The translations under genes were made by a program, and so were the position numbers. A model generated the notes under the pieces. It had not been told where the DNA came from, searched no databases, and saw nothing but the letters and a program-made list of their open reading frames with translations. Shown piece by piece: positions 6,511 to 7,522 of a DNA stretch of 7,522 nt. Source of the stretch: DATJGF01 sp035495315 (lineage in GTDB: Bacteria; Verrucomicrobiota; Verrucomicrobiia; Limisphaerales; UBA8199); contig DATJGF010000062.1 of NCBI GenBank assembly GCA_035495315.1, forward strand, positions 1-7,522, written 5' to 3'. The stretch's first letter is position 1. Each line of letters begins with the position of its first letter.

Positions 6511-6566
6511 CGAACACTGAACATCGAACATCCAACCTACAGGCCCCAACCTCCAACCTCCAATAA
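6511..6566 (-). repeat. Degenerate 7-bp tandem repeat array (right)
   Basis: Eight consecutive 7-mers keep register over 56 bp. On the plus strand they are CGAACAC, TGAACAT, CGAACAT, CCAACCT, a divergent ACAGGCC, two more CCAACCT, and a terminal CCAATAA. On the minus strand the main unit is AGGTTGG, which rotates to GGAGGTT, the same word present in the left array on the plus strand. The two arrays therefore belong to one family and point in opposite directions around the giant gene. The purine-rich face here is on the minus strand. One odd unit (6539-6545) is substituted but keeps the spacing. Confidence 0.85.
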
Positions 6567-6600
6567 AAGATTGGGATTTGCTAATGGGCGTTTCGCTGGT

Positions 6601-6672
6601 GCTTGTCCACCCTCCGCAGTATCCGAGCTCTGCGGCATTGTGGGGACCGCGGTGCGGTCAGGGTGGGCTGGT
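6601..6672. other. Three-way-junction inverted-repeat element
   Basis: A perfect closing stem CCACCCT (6607-6613) with AGGGTGG (6660-6666) encloses two perfect hairpins: CCGCAG/CTGCGG (6614-6619 with 6630-6635, 10-nt loop) and GACCGC/GCGGTC (6645-6650 with 6654-6659, GGT loop). The stems abut without gaps on the outer sides; a 9-nt linker joins the hairpins. The closing stem extends by a T.G and a G-C pair (6605-6606 with 6667-6668) and, past one mismatch, by C-G flanked by two wobbles. This nested arrangement exceeds what single chance hairpins usually give, but high GC raises the background. It could be a structured RNA domain, a palindromic mobile repeat, or a 3'-end structure of the gene ending at 6726. 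It matches no RNA family I recognise. Confidence 0.55.
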
Positions 6673-6725
6673 TGCGCGGAAAGGCCTGCTACGGAGGACG
6701 GGGATCTTGGGGTTTGGAGCTTTCC

Positions 6726-7522
6726 TCACCGCTTCACCCCACGCAGCGGTTTACTATAAGGCTGCCTGTCCCCGCTCGCAGGAAAATCGGGGTCCTCTTC
6801 CCCGTTATACTTCCACTCCCCCGGTTCCAGCAGCAGCGTCAGCTCTTTGGAATTCTCGTCAACCGTCCCGACCAGGCCCCCATTCAGCCGATCGAGACTC
6901 GGGTTGCGCTTGGAAAATTTATAACCGTTGATGCGAACGTTCAGACCGACCGGTTCCGGCGGCACCCCCGGAAACTCGAAATTGCCGTTCAGGTCGAGCT
7001 CCGCCTCCGTGTGGTCCCAGGCCTTCTCCCGGCTCAACAACAAGCGGGTGTTCAACGGCACCGGCAGCCCGTCGGAAAGAACGATCCGGCCCGTCAATCG
7101 ATGCCCGGCTTGCACCGCGACGCTGCCCACATCCACGGTCGTTCGCGACTTGCCCGTGGTAATTACTTTCGCCGGCGTGAAGCCCTGTCCGCGCAACGAA
7201 GCCATGGTGGAAAAAAGCACAAACTCGCGCCCCGGCGGGACGTTCGGGATCAGGAACTGCCCATCCTTGTCGGTCGCCAACTCGTCGCAATGAAAGTAAC
7301 TGCCACACGTCCGGTCAGTCGTCGAAACCCCAACCAACACATCCTTCAGCGGTTTACCGTTCTGTTCGATTCGACCCGTCACCGTGACTCCCTCCTGCAT
7401 GCGGACCAGGTGATCGCGCCCGGGTTTCAACTGGACCCAACACTTGGCCACATTGGGGCCCTCGATCACCGCGTGGACGGTGGTGACCTCTTTTTTGCAG
7501 AGCAGGCTGAACTGGCCCTTGC
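6726..7522 (-). CDS. 3' part of a carboxypeptidase-regulatory-like domain protein (5' end outside window)
   Basis: The frame is open from the right edge of the window (first complete codon 7518-7520) to a TGA at 6726-6728, giving 264 visible residues. The GTG at 7467-7469 is in frame but is probably an internal Val: the 17 codons upstream of it read on as plausible protein (KGQFSLL ... TTVHA), so the true start is outside. Two tandem transthyretin-like/carboxypeptidase-regulatory beta-sandwich repeats are visible. The first, about residues 44-105, has V-T-GRI-x-x-NGKPL-x-x-V-x-V and T-DKDGQFLIPNVPPG. The second, about 140-200, has LTGRIVLSDGLPVP and LDLNGNFEFPGVPP. A closing strand LTLLLEPGE (227-235) precedes a polar tail rich in D, P, S and K. 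In Verrucomicrobia and Planctomycetes such repeats often form the C-terminal part of large membrane or periplasmic proteins, including BlaR1/M56-type peptidases; the N-terminal domain here is unseen, so function is open. Confidence 0.88.
   Translation of the reverse strand, partial: KGQFSLLCKKEVTTVHAVIEGPNVAKCWVQLKPGRDHLVRMQEGVTVTGRIEQNGKPLKDVLVGVSTTDRTCGSYFHCDELATDKDGQFLIPNVPPGREFVLFSTMASLRGQGFTPAKVITTGKSRTTVDVGSVAVQAGHRLTGRIVLSDGLPVPLNTRLLLSREKAWDHTEAELDLNGNFEFPGVPPEPVGLNVRINGYKFSKRNPSLDRLNGGLVGTVDENSKELTLLLEPGEWKYNGEEDPDFPASGDRQPYSKPLRGVKR

Larger units (their letters stand above)
6332..6725. other. 394-bp non-coding, structure-rich intergenic region
   Basis: No credible gene lies here. 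The short plus-strand frames crossing it are low-complexity and overlap the downstream gene antisense. It carries, from left to right: an A/T-rich hairpin, a GC-rich palindrome, an 8-bp palindrome ACCTAGGT at 6455-6462, a weak CACTC/GAGTG hairpin at 6470-6486, a heptamer array, and a multi-branched inverted-repeat element. Any promoter and leader of the giant gene must lie here, or its transcript must read through from the gene on the right. I see no convincing -35/-10 pair. Confidence 0.8.

Noticed and set aside
6471..6534. Minus-strand mini-ORFs of about 20 codons starting at ATG within the heptamer array after GGAGGTT words
   Set aside because: The apparent ribosome site is a by-product of the repeat unit, and the peptides are arbitrary and too short to support.
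6678..6725. GGAAAG/CTTTCC inverted pair directly after the stop of the right-hand gene
   Set aside because: 6-bp stem around a 36-nt gap with no T-run; not convincing as a terminator.
6484..6931. Two plus-strand frames (91 and 117 codons) across the intergenic region and into the right-hand gene
   Set aside because: They run through the heptamer array and structured element, have no domain pattern, and overlap a supported gene antisense.

Overview
The window looks like accessory chromosome from a Verrucomicrobiota bacterium, most likely near Limisphaerales/Pedosphaera-type soil or freshwater lineages. This is an inference from three things. Two exported proteins end in the Y-x-(V/L)-x-(A/S)-(S/T)-TN type terminal domain common in that phylum. 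A giant secreted beta-helix protein carries an 'autotransporter-associated' style beta-solenoid. Degenerate heptamer tandem arrays lie in the gaps between genes. No rRNA or other phylogenetic marker is present, so the assignment is only moderately secure.

Layout, left to right. (1) 1-180, plus strand: the last 59 codons of a protein that starts outside the window. It has the same kind of C-terminal domain as the giant gene. (2) 223-1635, minus strand: a complete exported DUF4034/TPR-like protein of 470 aa, convergent with (1). (3) 1636-1741: a 106-bp spacer holding a heptamer tandem array and a small hairpin. (4) 1742-6331, minus strand: one very large ORF (1529 aa from ATG) for a secreted multidomain protein. 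In order it has a signal peptide, two homologous right-handed beta-helix modules, a ricin-type beta-trefoil, an Ig-like domain, a long beta-solenoid of autotransporter-repeat type, and a terminal domain. (5) 6332-6725: about 390 bp with no credible gene but much structure. It holds an A/T hairpin, a GC-rich palindrome, a second heptamer array in the opposite orientation to the first, and a perfect-stem three-way-junction fold. (6) 6726-7522, minus strand: the 3' part of a protein with two carboxypeptidase-regulatory-like (transthyretin-like) beta-sandwich repeats. It runs off the right edge; its start is not in the window.

Three consecutive genes (right to left: regulatory-domain protein, giant beta-helix protein, DUF4034 protein) share the minus strand, but the gaps of 106 and about 394 bp do not argue for one tight operon. 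The giant protein is most plausibly a cell-surface or secreted carbohydrate-interacting protein (beta-helix plus ricin-type lectin). Its enzymatic activity, if any, cannot be assigned from the sequence. I found no CRISPR array, transposase, integrase, toxin-antitoxin pair, defence gene, tRNA or rRNA. The most unexplained material is the non-coding DNA flanking the giant gene and the unusual architecture of the giant protein itself.
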